NCBI GenBank assembly: GCA_964527835.1 | Contig: CAZGNV010000017.1 | Span: forward strand, 1-64,000 | Source of the DNA: JAFDCJ01 sp964527835 | GTDB taxonomy: Bacteria; Desulfobacterota; Desulfobacteria; Desulfobacterales; JAFDCJ01 | Length of the DNA: 64,000 bases | Direction: 5' to 3' | Shown: piece after piece, positions 16,689 through 25,229 of the stretch | How the letters are laid out: every line of letters starts with the position of its first letter | Position numbering within the stretch: the first letter of the stretch is position 1 | Notes under the pieces: model-generated | Told to the model about the DNA's origin: nothing | What the model saw: the letters and a program-made list of their open reading frames with translations, nothing else | Database searches by the model: none | Position numbers and translations under genes: made by a program

Positions 16689-16972
16689 AGGTTCACTCGA
16701 CGCAAAACGCTGTCGAGCATTTGGTCAACATCTACGAACACATTGCGCTCAACTCGCCCACCTATGCCAAAGGCATGGTGGATAAAATCACCCGCCGATC
16801 AGAACAGATTGCCGATCATCCCCTATCCGGGCGTAAAGTGCCAGAATATGAAGTCGAGGATATCCGGGAGCTGATCGAAAAACCCTACCGGATTATTTAC
16901 CGCATCAAATCAGATCAAATCGACGTTTTGGCTGTCATCCATGGAGCTCGCCTGCTGCCTGAGGAGATTTAA
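16685..16972 (+). CDS. ParE/RelE-family toxin
   Basis: A 95-residue protein of the ParE/RelE fold: AVEHLVNIYEHIALNSPTYA (helical hairpin), DHPLSGRKVPEYEVEDIREL, PYRIIYRIKSDQIDVLAVIH (in part) and a final GARLLPEEI. The pattern of the LSGRKVPE loop and YRIIYRI strand with AVIHGAR is typical of ParE-type gyrase poisons or RelE ribonucleases. It ends six bases before the convergent acyl-CoA dehydrogenase stop. The pair interrupts an otherwise metabolic run of genes and so is probably a later insertion. Confidence 0.85.
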   Translation: MKVHSTQNAVEHLVNIYEHIALNSPTYAKGMVDKITRRSEQIADHPLSGRKVPEYEVEDIRELIEKPYRIIYRIKSDQIDVLAVIHGARLLPEEI

Positions 16973-16978
16973 TTGTGG

Positions 16979-18136
16979 CTATTTCATTTTACCCATCAGC
17001 GCGCTGGCGATGGTGTTTTTCTGAATTTCCTTCGTACCTTCGTAAATTTCGGTGATCTTGGCATCCCGGTAGAAACGCTCCACCTCGTATTCGGCCATGT
17101 AGCCGTAGCCGCCCAAAAGTTGGATGGCCTCGTCGGCGACTTCCACCGCCGTGCGGGCGGCATACATCTTGGCCATGGACGTCAGCTTGGGGTCGATGCG
17201 CCCCTGGTCGAAGTTCCAGGCGGCCTTGTAGGTGATCAGGCGGGCCAGCTCGATCTTGGTGGCCATGTCGGCCAGCTTGTGCTGGGTGACCTGGAACTGG
17301 GCGATTTTTTTGCCGAACTGCTGCCTTTCTTTTACGTAGGCCAGGGCCCGGTCAAAGGCTCCCTGGGCCGTGCCCAGGGCCTGGGCGGCGATGAGGATGC
17401 GGCTTTCATCGAAGAACTCCAGCAGCTGGTAAAAGCCCCGGTTCTCCTTGCCGATGAGATTGGAAAGCGGCACGCGTACATCCTTGAACACGACCTCCGC
17501 CGTGTGGGTCAGGGAAATGCCCATTTTTTTGCCCACATCCTGGATCGCAACCCCGGGGTTGTCGGCTTCCACCAGGATCAGACTCAGCCCGCGGTAAGAG
17601 GGTTTGGCCTCCGGATCGGTTTCGCACAGCACGCAGTAAAAACCGCTCAAAGGGCCGCTGTTGGTGATAAAAATCTTGGTGCCGTTGATGACCCATTGAT
17701 CGCCGTTCTTGACGGCAGTGGTGTCCACACCGGTGATGTCCGAGCCGTGATCGGGTTCGGTAAAAGCCCCGCAGGACAGGCATTCGCCTTCGGCCACTTT
17801 GGGCAGCCACCTGGCCTTCTGCTCCTCGCTGCCGAAGTGCAGAATGATTTCCGAAGCGAAATCGGCGATCAGCAGGCAAGTGCCGATGGTGGAATCCCCC
17901 CGGGCCAGCTCTTCGGCCACCAGGATGTTCTCCAGACATCCCAGGCCCATGCCCGAGTATTGTTCGGGAAAGTGGATGCCGATAAACCCCAGTTCCGCAG
18001 CCTTTTTCCAGATTTTAACCGGGTATTCGTGTTTTTCGACCAGCTCTTCAATCACGTCTTTTTTGAATTCGCCCTTGACGAATTCCCGCACGGCTTTCTG
18101 AATCTCCTTTTGCTCACGGCTCAGTTCAAATTCCAT
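16979..18136 (-). CDS. Acyl-CoA dehydrogenase
   Basis: A 385-residue acyl-CoA dehydrogenase similar in plan to the 15028-16176 enzyme. CGAFTEPDHGSDITGV, KERQQFGKKIAQFQVTQHK, LLGGYGYMAEYEVERFYR and IYEGTKEIQKNTIA are present, the last with the catalytic glutamate. The ATG at 18136 has AGGAGGAAAA upstream; the longer frame to 18205 runs into a repeat. Downstream of SnoaL-like, alcohol dehydrogenase and epimerase genes on the same strand, it may be the last gene of that operon. Substrate unknown. Confidence 0.92.
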   Translation of the reverse strand: MEFELSREQKEIQKAVREFVKGEFKKDVIEELVEKHEYPVKIWKKAAELGFIGIHFPEQYSGMGLGCLENILVAEELARGDSTIGTCLLIADFASEIILHFGSEEQKARWLPKVAEGECLSCGAFTEPDHGSDITGVDTTAVKNGDQWVINGTKIFITNSGPLSGFYCVLCETDPEAKPSYRGLSLILVEADNPGVAIQDVGKKMGISLTHTAEVVFKDVRVPLSNLIGKENRGFYQLLEFFDESRILIAAQALGTAQGAFDRALAYVKERQQFGKKIAQFQVTQHKLADMATKIELARLITYKAAWNFDQGRIDPKLTSMAKMYAARTAVEVADEAIQLLGGYGYMAEYEVERFYRDAKITEIYEGTKEIQKNTIASALMGKMK

Positions 18137-18168
18137 TTTTCCTCCTGATAGTTTTTTCATTTCACCCT

Positions 18169-18249
18169 TGACGGTTCCGTAAAAGTCATTTTCGAGCGCC
18201 ATCAACCCTTTTCGGAAAAAGAGCTGTGAAGGGTTGAGCGTTAAAATTT
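18169..18249 (+). repeat. Left half of the GCGTTAA-core hairpin element
   Basis: From TTGACGGTTCCGTAAAAGTC to GAGCGTTAAAATTT this matches the left arm of the element at 58292-58500 almost base for base. It then stops exactly where the SnoaL-like gene begins to be coding (stop codon at 18248). The pairing right half is absent. Confidence 0.75.
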
Positions 18250-18850
18250 ATTCGCATTCCGGACGATCATCGGGGATGAACTCGATTCCGGGAATATCCG
18301 GAATCGTGGACTTGGGCACCGGCGCATCGACTTCGATATACCAGCGGGTGATGAGCCACTTGCCGTCGCGCTTTTCCAGGGTCGCATTGTAGGTGCCGCT
18401 GGTAAAAACGCCGAAGCCCCCCTCGGCCGGTGCATTGGAGATCAACACGTAAGTGCGCACTTCGGCCGTGGTATTCGTTTGGTGGGCAACGTGGATGTTG
18501 CCCATGGTGTGCCGGCGCACAGTGGTGTTGGTTTCACTGCCCGGGCCGCGAAAGCGCATGTCCGTAAAAGTCCGAAAAGCCTCCTTGCCCCTGGTGCGGA
18601 TGGTGCCGAAGCAGGGCGTTGTGGCCTCGAAAAGCAGATCATCGGAAAAAAGCGCAAACCATTGTTCCCAGCGCCCTTCATCGATGAGGTAGGAGTAAGC
18701 GCTGACATGGTTGATGATGGCCAACCGGTCGGCAAGGTACTGAAGTTCGGCTTTGGGCGGGATTCCGGAATAGTCGGCTTCCATCATGGAAAGACGCTCG
18801 GGTTTGAGACGCTTCTGAAAATCTGTCGGAATCGCCCATGGCTTTGTCAT
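18248..18850 (-). CDS. SnoaL-like / ring-hydroxylating dioxygenase beta-subunit-fold protein
   Basis: A 200-residue protein with the NTF2-like cone fold. LADRLAIINHVSAYSYLIDE and GRWEQWFALFSDDLLFEATT form the usual N-terminus, and a late KWLITRWYIEVDAP strand pair ends the fold. No alpha subunit of a dioxygenase is present, so an isomerase, hydratase or ligand-binding role is more likely than oxygenation. The ATG at 18850 is chosen; a TTG at 18901 would overlap the alcohol dehydrogenase stop. It lies between the alcohol dehydrogenase and an acyl-CoA dehydrogenase on the same strand. Its stop codon sits on the break of a half hairpin repeat. Confidence 0.75.
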   Translation of the reverse strand: MTKPWAIPTDFQKRLKPERLSMMEADYSGIPPKAELQYLADRLAIINHVSAYSYLIDEGRWEQWFALFSDDLLFEATTPCFGTIRTRGKEAFRTFTDMRFRGPGSETNTTVRRHTMGNIHVAHQTNTTAEVRTYVLISNAPAEGGFGVFTSGTYNATLEKRDGKWLITRWYIEVDAPVPKSTIPDIPGIEFIPDDRPECE

Positions 18851-18881
18851 TGGATTGCTCTGCGTTGGATTTATGTTTTTG

Positions 18882-19916
18882 TCAATGGCCGTCGGGCACA
18901 ATCACCGCCCGGCCCACGATCTCCCCTTTTCTCAGCTTCTCAAAGGCCGTTTCAACTTCACTGAGCGGGTAACGTGTAATATGCGGATTGATTATTCCCG
19001 CCTCGGCCAGGGCCACCAACTGGATCAGTTCCAGCTTGCTGCCGCCGAAGGTGGTGCTCATGGCGGCCCCGTAAGCAAGGGCGCGATCCTTGAACTCGAA
19101 GCTCCCCTGGCCGCGTCCCACCACCACAATATGACCCAGGGGGCGAATGATCCGGGCCGCCAGGGACATGGTGGCACCGGCGCCCACGAAATCGAGCACC
19201 GCTTCTACACCCCGGCCGGAAGTTGCATCACGGATGGCTTCGGCCACGCTTTCATCCGGGGTAATACCGCTGTCGGCGCCCAGCTCTTTTGCCAGGGCCA
19301 GGGCCTGCTCGCTGGTATCCACGGCAATGACCCGGGCCGCGCAGACAGCCTTGAGCACCATGACCGCCATGTGCCCCAGACCGCCGACCCCGATGACGGC
19401 AACCGCCGTGCCAGGAGTAAGCAGGGGCAGCACCCGCCGCACGGCGTGGTAGGCGCTAAGGCCCGCGTCAGTCAACGGCGCCGCCCGCCAGGGTTCCAGG
19501 GACTGCAGGGGCACAATGGAGGAAGCCGGGGCGACGGTGTACTCGGCCAGCCCGCCGTCCAGGCCCATGCCGGGAACCTGAAGCTTGTCGGGGCAGTAAT
19601 TATTCCAGCCGGCAGCGCAGCAACTGCAATGACCGCAACCGGCCAGGGTCACCAGGCACGGCAGCCCGGTTTCCAGACCGGCCACCCCCGGACCGCAGGC
19701 TTCAACCCAGCCCCCGACTTCATGGCCCACGGTCATGGGCAGCCGGATGTCCAGGTGCGGCGGCGAGCCCTCCCAATCGTGCATAAAGTGCAGATCCGAC
19801 TGGCAGATGCCGTTGCCCCCCACCTTGATCAACACCTGGCCGGGTCCGGGTTCCGGCACCGGCACATTCATCAACCGGGCCGGGGTTTTCCATTCCATCA
19901 AACGGTAGGCTTTCAT
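18882..19916 (-). CDS. Zinc-dependent medium-chain alcohol dehydrogenase
   Basis: A 344-residue MDR enzyme. Catalytic zinc ligands are seen in NGICQSDLHFMHDW (Cys near residue 38) and TVGHEVGGWVEACG (His/Glu). The structural zinc cysteines are CGHCSCCAAGWNNYC. The NAD(P) site is VAVIGVGGLGHMAVMVLK with an acidic residue downstream (VIAVDTSE), which favours NAD. It is similar in type to 6-hydroxycyclohexenecarbonyl-CoA dehydrogenases of anaerobic ring degradation, but the substrate is not certain. The ATG at 19916 has AAGGA seven bases upstream. It follows the epimerase and precedes the SnoaL-like gene. Confidence 0.88.
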   Translation of the reverse strand: MKAYRLMEWKTPARLMNVPVPEPGPGQVLIKVGGNGICQSDLHFMHDWEGSPPHLDIRLPMTVGHEVGGWVEACGPGVAGLETGLPCLVTLAGCGHCSCCAAGWNNYCPDKLQVPGMGLDGGLAEYTVAPASSIVPLQSLEPWRAAPLTDAGLSAYHAVRRVLPLLTPGTAVAVIGVGGLGHMAVMVLKAVCAARVIAVDTSEQALALAKELGADSGITPDESVAEAIRDATSGRGVEAVLDFVGAGATMSLAARIIRPLGHIVVVGRGQGSFEFKDRALAYGAAMSTTFGGSKLELIQLVALAEAGIINPHITRYPLSEVETAFEKLRKGEIVGRAVIVPDGH

Positions 19917-19965
19917 CACTGATTCCTTTTTTCCTCACCGTAAACCGGTTGTCTGTTTTACGGCT

Positions 19966-20925
19966 TCAGGGCCTGTCCTTGCCATAGTGGCGCAGGAAAA
20001 TGTCGATGATGTCGTCGTAGTCGTGCTGCGGCTGCCATCCCCACTCCTGCCGGGCCCGGCTGTCATCGATGGGCAGTGCGATCATGTCCAGCACCGGCTT
20101 CCACTTTTCATCGGGCTGAAAATCGATTTCAGCCGCCGGTATTTTCGCTTTTACCTTATGCGCCAGTTCAACTGCGCTGGGCGTCGGCTTGACACCGTCC
20201 ACGAGGTAGTTGACCGTTGTGATGTTTTCAGCCGGGACCCGGGCCAGCTCGAAAATCGCCCGGGCGGCGTCTTGCGCGGACAGAACGGGAATGCAGGTCT
20301 CGGGACTCACATTGACCGTGTACGGGTTGCCCCGGATGGACTCCTCGATCATGGCATAGGTGTAGGTGACCACTCCACCGACGCGCAGGTCGATGCCGGG
20401 GCCCACGATGGACGGGTAGCGCAGGGACCGGAAGTCGATGCGGTGTCTCCTTCTGAAAAAGAGCCCCACCCCTTCGCTGAACAGCTTGGCGACCCCATAC
20501 ATGGACACGGGACGCTGCAGAGAGTTGTCCCTGAGCATCTTTTCCTGCAGGTCGAGACCGAAGGTGGTCACGGAACTGGCAAAAAGCACTTGGCCCACCC
20601 CGAACCGGCGTGCTGCCTCCAGTATGTTAAAGGTTGCCAGTGCATTGACCTGGATGGCCTTTTCAGGATGCTCCTCGCAGGCGGCGCCCAGCATGGCGCC
20701 CAGGTGATAGACGGCCTGGGGTTTGGTTTTTTCAACGGCAGCAAAGATACCGTCGGCATCGGAGAGATCAGCGCGAATGTATTCAACCCGGTCGCTCACA
20801 TCTTCCAGGCGCCGGGGGGACTCCACCGCATCCAGAACCGCCACGCGCGACGCTTCATTTTCAAGCAGCAGGTGCACCAGGGCCGACCCCAGCAGCCCGG
20901 CACCTCCGGTAACCAGTACGCTCAT
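19966..20925 (-). CDS. NAD-dependent epimerase/dehydratase (extended SDR)
   Basis: A 319-residue extended short-chain dehydrogenase. VLVTGGAGLLGSALVHLLL opens the Rossmann fold, HLGAMLGAACEE follows, SSVTTFG supplies the active-site serine and SMYGVAKLFSE the YxxxK pair. YPSIVGPGI is the usual substrate loop. The ATG at 20925 is preceded by GAGGAG six bases upstream. It is the first gene of a minus-strand set with the alcohol dehydrogenase, the SnoaL-like protein and an acyl-CoA dehydrogenase. It might act on a hydroxyacyl or sugar-like intermediate; nothing in the sequence decides this. Confidence 0.85.
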   Translation of the reverse strand: MSVLVTGGAGLLGSALVHLLLENEASRVAVLDAVESPRRLEDVSDRVEYIRADLSDADGIFAAVEKTKPQAVYHLGAMLGAACEEHPEKAIQVNALATFNILEAARRFGVGQVLFASSVTTFGLDLQEKMLRDNSLQRPVSMYGVAKLFSEGVGLFFRRRHRIDFRSLRYPSIVGPGIDLRVGGVVTYTYAMIEESIRGNPYTVNVSPETCIPVLSAQDAARAIFELARVPAENITTVNYLVDGVKPTPSAVELAHKVKAKIPAAEIDFQPDEKWKPVLDMIALPIDDSRARQEWGWQPQHDYDDIIDIFLRHYGKDRP

Positions 20926-20984
20926 GATCAACTCCTCGTAATAAACGATGATTAATATTAAGCAAAGACCGTTATATTAAATGA

Positions 20985-21040
20985 TGAAGTCGAAAAAAGT
21001 CGAATTTTCTCGCTCCGCAAGCCTTTTCGGTACCATCGGG
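20985..21040 (-). repeat. Right half of the GCGTTAA-core hairpin element
   Basis: Read on the minus strand this gives CCGAAAAGGCTTGCGGAGCG, then GAAAATTCGACTTTTTTCGACTTCATCA, the right arm of the 58292-58500 element. The left arm and core are missing. It lies between the TRAP permease end and the epimerase start. Confidence 0.65.
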
Positions 21041-21102
21041 AACGACTCGTTACTTTTGCCATAATTACCTTCAGTTAATTAATCTGGAAGGCTGATCCTT
21101 AA

Positions 21103-22404
21103 TTATTTCATCAACTGCGGCAAAAAAAGACTTAACGGCGGCACCAGGTACAGCATCACCAGCAGAATAAGATTGGCGATCAGAAATGGAATCACCCCCA
21201 GAAAAACCTTTTCCAGGGAGACATCCTTCACCACACCTTGAACTACGAAAACGTTCATGCCGATGGGGGGTGTCAGCAACGCAATCTCGGCACTTAAAAC
21301 CACCAGCACCCCGAACCATATCAGATTGACATTTGCTGCTATCAAGCCGGGCAGAAACAGGGGCATGGTCAGGATAATCATGGAGGTCACATCCAGGAAA
21401 CACCCCAGGGGGAAAAAAATTGCCAGGATGATGATCACCAGCAAATCAGCAGAGCCCACGGTGCTCAACAGGGCGCTGATGGCCTGGGGCAGGTTGGAAA
21501 GCGTCATGAAGACGTTGAACACCATGGCCCCCATGAACAGCAGAAAGATCATGGCCGTGATGTGGATGGTTTCCAGGCAGGCCTCCACGAAGGTTTTCAG
21601 GCTAAAGCGCTTCATGATCACGGTTAAGACGATGCTGCCCGCCGCACCAATGCCGCCGGCTTCGATGGGGGTAAACACCCCCAGGTAAATGCCGCCCAGG
21701 ATCAGCAGGAAGATAGCCAGCACCGGCCAGATGTGCACCAGGGAAGCGATTTTCTCTTTCCAGGTGATTTCAAATTCCGAAGCCGGCGCCAGGGACGGTT
21801 TGAATTTGACCATGATGATTACCGCAGCGAGAAACAACGACAGCTCCAAGATCCCGGGGATGATGCCGGCAATGAACAGCTTGCCGATGGACTGCTCGGT
21901 AATAATGCCGTAAATGATGAATCCCAGGCTGGGGGGAATCATTATCCCTAAGGTGCCGCCGGCGGCAATCGCACCGCTGGCCAGGGCTTTGTTGTAGCTG
22001 TACTTACGCATCTCGGGATAGCAGATGGTTCCCATGGCCGCCGCCCCGGCCGTGGAGGAGCCGCTGACCGCCGCAAACCCGCCGCAGCCCGCAATGGAAG
22101 CCAGCACCAGCCCCCCGGGCAGCCGTCCCAGCCAGTGGTAGGCAGTGCGGTACAAATCGGCGGCAATGCCGGACTTGGAAAACATCATGCCCATGAGGAT
22201 GAAAAGGGGCACGCAGGAAAACACATAGGCGCTCGCCCAGGTGTAGGGAATCCGGGCCAGTGAAGCCAGGGCCACGTCCCATCCAGACAGAGCCGCCGTT
22301 CCGATGCAGCCCACAAACAGAAAAGACACCCCCACGGGCATACGCACGGCCATGAGTGCAAACAGTGCGATCAGGCCCAGGGTTCCGACAACTGGTGGAG
22401 TCAT
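21103..22404 (-). CDS. dctM: TRAP transporter large permease
   Basis: A 433-residue DctM-type integral membrane protein with about twelve hydrophobic segments. ALASGAIAAGGTLGIMIPPS is the conserved DctM signature, and PLFLPGLIAANVNLIWFGVL (in part) lies in the second half. It forms the transport channel of a TRAP system that uses sodium or proton gradients to import carboxylates. DctQ and DctP genes precede it on the same strand (gaps of about 40 bases each). Location at the end of a catabolic run suggests import of the pathway substrate. Confidence 0.93.
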   Translation of the reverse strand: MTPPVVGTLGLIALFALMAVRMPVGVSFLFVGCIGTAALSGWDVALASLARIPYTWASAYVFSCVPLFILMGMMFSKSGIAADLYRTAYHWLGRLPGGLVLASIAGCGGFAAVSGSSTAGAAAMGTICYPEMRKYSYNKALASGAIAAGGTLGIMIPPSLGFIIYGIITEQSIGKLFIAGIIPGILELSLFLAAVIIMVKFKPSLAPASEFEITWKEKIASLVHIWPVLAIFLLILGGIYLGVFTPIEAGGIGAAGSIVLTVIMKRFSLKTFVEACLETIHITAMIFLLFMGAMVFNVFMTLSNLPQAISALLSTVGSADLLVIIILAIFFPLGCFLDVTSMIILTMPLFLPGLIAANVNLIWFGVLVVLSAEIALLTPPIGMNVFVVQGVVKDVSLEKVFLGVIPFLIANLILLVMLYLVPPLSLFLPQLMK

Positions 22405-22444
22405 TTTTTAGTATCCCCTCTCCAATTGCTCTCCATCTCCGGCA

Positions 22445-22948
22445 TTATTGCAGCTTCCCAGACAATTGGGCCTGGTCTTTCCCGGCCGTCAGGGTGTTGA
22501 AAAAAAGGATAAAAAACGTCACCGCAGTCAACAGGCAGCCGAAGGCGAACAGGTATTTTGCCGGGTACTCGGGCAGCTTCATCCAGCCCTTGTAAATTCC
22601 GCGGCGCAGGCTGTGCGCGGCCTTGGCAAAGGCAAACCAGGCCATCAGAGAAAACAGGATCCCGGCCAGCAGGCTGCTGAAGGAATCCAGTGCGCGCCGC
22701 AGCCCTGCGGGCAGGCGATTGTAGATCAGGTCAACCTGCACATGCCCCTTGCCCAAGGTGATTCCCGGCAGGGCCAGGGCATTGATAATGGCCAGCAGGT
22801 ACGAACTGAGAGTCATGGCATCTATGAAAGACGTGTTGAAAACATAGCGCGCAATGACATCGATTACCGTCACCACCGTCAGACAAACCAGGAAGCAAAT
22901 ATTGATGTAGGAAAGTACGTTTAATGCGGATTTGAAAAATTTCATCAT
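22445..22948 (-). CDS. dctQ: TRAP transporter small permease
   Basis: A 167-residue DctQ-type protein with four hydrophobic segments, starting FLVCLTVVTVIDVIARYVFN near residue 19. The middle contains LGKGHVQVDLIYNRLPAGLR (the usual DctQ GHVxVD motif). It is an obligate partner of DctM at 21103-22404. The start at 22948 follows DctP by 41 bases. Confidence 0.9.
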   Translation of the reverse strand: MMKFFKSALNVLSYINICFLVCLTVVTVIDVIARYVFNTSFIDAMTLSSYLLAIINALALPGITLGKGHVQVDLIYNRLPAGLRRALDSFSSLLAGILFSLMAWFAFAKAAHSLRRGIYKGWMKLPEYPAKYLFAFGCLLTAVTFFILFFNTLTAGKDQAQLSGKLQ

Positions 22949-22989
22949 TGTCTTTGCCTCCCGGTTTGTCCTGAACGATGTCTAGATGA

Positions 22990-24066
22990 CTATTGCTGAT
23001 ACAGCCCCGGCAGTTTCACCATCACCGGTTTGCCGATTTTTTTCATGGTTGCCACATAGACCTTGTACATTTCCTGACCCTGCTTCCCATTGGCATCCAC
23101 CCATTTCTGCCAGACGGGGATGAGCAACTTGGCCAGTTTCTGGCGTTCGGCGGCCGGAAATTCGACCAGTTCGATTTTGGGGGCCTGTACCACTTTTTCC
23201 CGCATCTTGGCATCGACAGCGTCGAAAACGGCAGCGATTTTCATGGCATATTTGGGGAACAATTCCTGCCATTTGGCCTTGACGTCAGCCGGCACTTTAT
23301 TCCATGATTTTTTATTCATCACCACATTGCAGTGCCACCCGCTCATAATGGAGATGTCGATGGCATATTTTGTGACCTCGGCCCACTTCCAGCCGGCCAC
23401 GCCGGACGTCCAGCTGTTCACCGCGGCATCAATGGTTTTGCGTTGCAAGGCCAGGTAGACGTCCGGTGTGCTCATGACCGTGGCGGTCGCCCCGAGAACA
23501 TCGCAGACTTCCTTGAAAACATTTTCGCCGCCCCATACGCGCAGCCCTTTGAAATCTTCGATTTTGGTGATTTTTTTATTGCTGAATATCTGGGAAGGGG
23601 TGGTGGTGCCCGGAAGCAGGTAGACGACATCCTCGAATTCCTTGTCCAGAAAACCCTTTTTTTGAAATTCCAGGAGCAGTTTGGCGCTGGTCTGAGCGGA
23701 ATCCGAAAAAAACGGGAGCTGAACCCCGAGGGACAGCGGGAACCGGGAAGGGTTAAATCCGCAGCAGCCAAGGGCCATATCCGCCAGCCCTTCATATACG
23801 ATATCATACTGTTCCGCGGCCTTTCCCAGAGCGCTGGCTCCGTAATACTGGACCACCACCCTGCCGTTGCTGGTATCTGACAGTTCCTTGGCCAGGGCTT
23901 CCAGAACCTTGGTGACGGGGTGGCTCGGCGCGATAAAGCTGCTGAATTTCATGTTGATGACTTTTTCCGCGGCCTGGCCGGATACCGCCAGGGGCCCGGC
24001 CAGCATGAACATGGCAACAACCACACAAAGGACAAATCGAATCATACTTCTGTTTTGGCTACTCAT
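22990..24066 (-). CDS. dctP: TRAP transporter substrate-binding protein
   Basis: A 358-residue periplasmic binding protein. The N-terminal signal peptide has a basic start and hydrophobic core FVLCVVVAMFMLAGPLAV, with likely cleavage after GQA near residue 34. DctP-family landmarks include FKGLRVWGGENVFKEVCDVLG (in part) and ALQRKTIDAAVNSWTSG, where the conserved arginine normally holds the substrate carboxylate. DctQ and DctM follow immediately. The ligand is likely an organic acid taken into the neighbouring CoA-dependent pathway, but this is inference. Confidence 0.92.
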   Translation of the reverse strand: MSSQNRSMIRFVLCVVVAMFMLAGPLAVSGQAAEKVINMKFSSFIAPSHPVTKVLEALAKELSDTSNGRVVVQYYGASALGKAAEQYDIVYEGLADMALGCCGFNPSRFPLSLGVQLPFFSDSAQTSAKLLLEFQKKGFLDKEFEDVVYLLPGTTTPSQIFSNKKITKIEDFKGLRVWGGENVFKEVCDVLGATATVMSTPDVYLALQRKTIDAAVNSWTSGVAGWKWAEVTKYAIDISIMSGWHCNVVMNKKSWNKVPADVKAKWQELFPKYAMKIAAVFDAVDAKMREKVVQAPKIELVEFPAAERQKLAKLLIPVWQKWVDANGKQGQEMYKVYVATMKKIGKPVMVKLPGLYQQ

Positions 24067-24131
24067 TTTTCATTCTCCTTTTCTCAATTTTAAAAAATCT
24101 GATAAGTGTTTTTAAAGTTGCTGTTTCTGGC

Positions 24132-24276
24132 AACAGGTCGTTTAAAAACGTCATGAGCGCCGCTGAGGAAAGGCAAAATGAGGCGAGAAAGCGGAGCATA
24201 CACGCTAGTATGTGAGCATTTTGAGCCTCATTTTAACACCGCATCAGCAAGTGCAGTAGTTTTTAAACGGCCTGTT
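24132..24276. repeat. Imperfect 145-bp palindrome with AACAGG...CCTGTT ends
   Basis: The ends AACAGGTCGTTTAAAAAC and GTTTTTAAACGGCCTGTT are inverted copies. Inside are AAAATGAGGC/GCCTCATTTT and the apical CATACACGCTAGTATGTG. It lies between dctP and an amidohydrolase and ends on the latter's stop codon. I see a general similarity to hairpin repeats common in proteobacterial intergenic DNA but cannot name the class. Confidence 0.75.
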
Positions 24277-25165
24277 AGAGGTTCAGCAAATCCTCCGCAT
24301 TCTCATACAGATAGCGGGCCATGGCCTCCTCATCCAGGGGCAGGGCCAGGGTGCGCTCCACCAGCTGCTCGCAGTTGCCAAAGGGATAGGCGCTGGCAAA
24401 CAGAAAGCGGTCCGGCAGCCACTGGATGCCCTTGACATACAGGTCTCCACCGGCGGCAAACACGTAAACGTCCGGCGACAGAAACACCCCCCCGGAGCCG
24501 ATGGCGCTGCACTTCAGAGCCACCCCGAGGGCTTCATTGACGTACGGGTAGGCCCCGTGCCCCAGCACGATGGGCAGATCCGGAAAGGTTTCGGCCACGT
24601 GCTGAAACTGGATGGGATCGGTATAGGTCAGATCGGGCCCGGCAAAGGGTCCGGTCATAAACAAAATGGGCACTTCCAGCTCGTTGCACTTTTCGTAGAT
24701 GGGCATCAGTTTTTCATCATCGGCGTACAGGGGCTTTTCGAAAAGCCCGGGTTCGATGCACAGTCCCTTGAGGCCCAGCTCCTTGATGGCTCTGTCGATG
24801 TCGGCCACGGTTTCAGACATGGGTTTGCTGCCGTCCACGCCGGCCAGTCCCAGCAGCCGGTCGCCGGACTGCCCGGCCAGTTCGGCGATATACTCGTCAC
24901 TGACGTGACAGGACAGCCCCAGCAGGTGGGAGTGCCGCCCGTTCATCACCCCGTAACGGATGCCGGCGTTGTCGATTTCCTTGTAAAGAATTTCGAGGGC
25001 CGCGTCGTCAGCCGCCCCCTCTTCGCTTTCAAGGCTTTTTTCATAGGATTCCGGCGTGTCCACCTCGAACCGGAAATTGGCGAACCGCACGATGCCCTCC
25101 GGGAAAAACCCCTTGTACAAGGCTGTCGGCGGCCGCAGTCGAAAATCGATGATTTTGCCTTTCAT
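24275..25165 (-). CDS. Amidohydrolase_2-fold protein lacking the HxH metal motif
   Basis: A 296-residue TIM-barrel protein of the amidohydrolase_2 type (decarboxylases and hydrolases of carboxylic acids). IVLGHGAYPYVNEALGVAL and FASAYPFGNCEQLVE match the C-terminal half. The usual N-terminal metal motif DxHxH is replaced: the protein starts MKGKIIDFRLRPP, with Arg in place of both His. The usual Asp in GSDYPF is Ala (ASAYPF). It is 35% or so like the adjacent 25230-26141 protein by eye, with the same losses. The ATG at 25165 has CAGGAGA upstream. Function unknown; it may be a metal-independent hydrolase or a binding partner. Confidence 0.8.
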   Translation of the reverse strand: MKGKIIDFRLRPPTALYKGFFPEGIVRFANFRFEVDTPESYEKSLESEEGAADDAALEILYKEIDNAGIRYGVMNGRHSHLLGLSCHVSDEYIAELAGQSGDRLLGLAGVDGSKPMSETVADIDRAIKELGLKGLCIEPGLFEKPLYADDEKLMPIYEKCNELEVPILFMTGPFAGPDLTYTDPIQFQHVAETFPDLPIVLGHGAYPYVNEALGVALKCSAIGSGGVFLSPDVYVFAAGGDLYVKGIQWLPDRFLFASAYPFGNCEQLVERTLALPLDEEAMARYLYENAEDLLNL

Positions 25166-25229
25166 AATAGATCTCCTGGTTTGTGCATTGCATTTTAATT
25201 TACAAGCGTTCAGGCAACACTGCCGGGCA

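Noticed and set aside
18248..18850. Assignment as a functional ring-hydroxylating dioxygenase subunit
   Set aside because: The fold fits, but no Rieske alpha subunit or reductase is encoded and the context is anaerobic.
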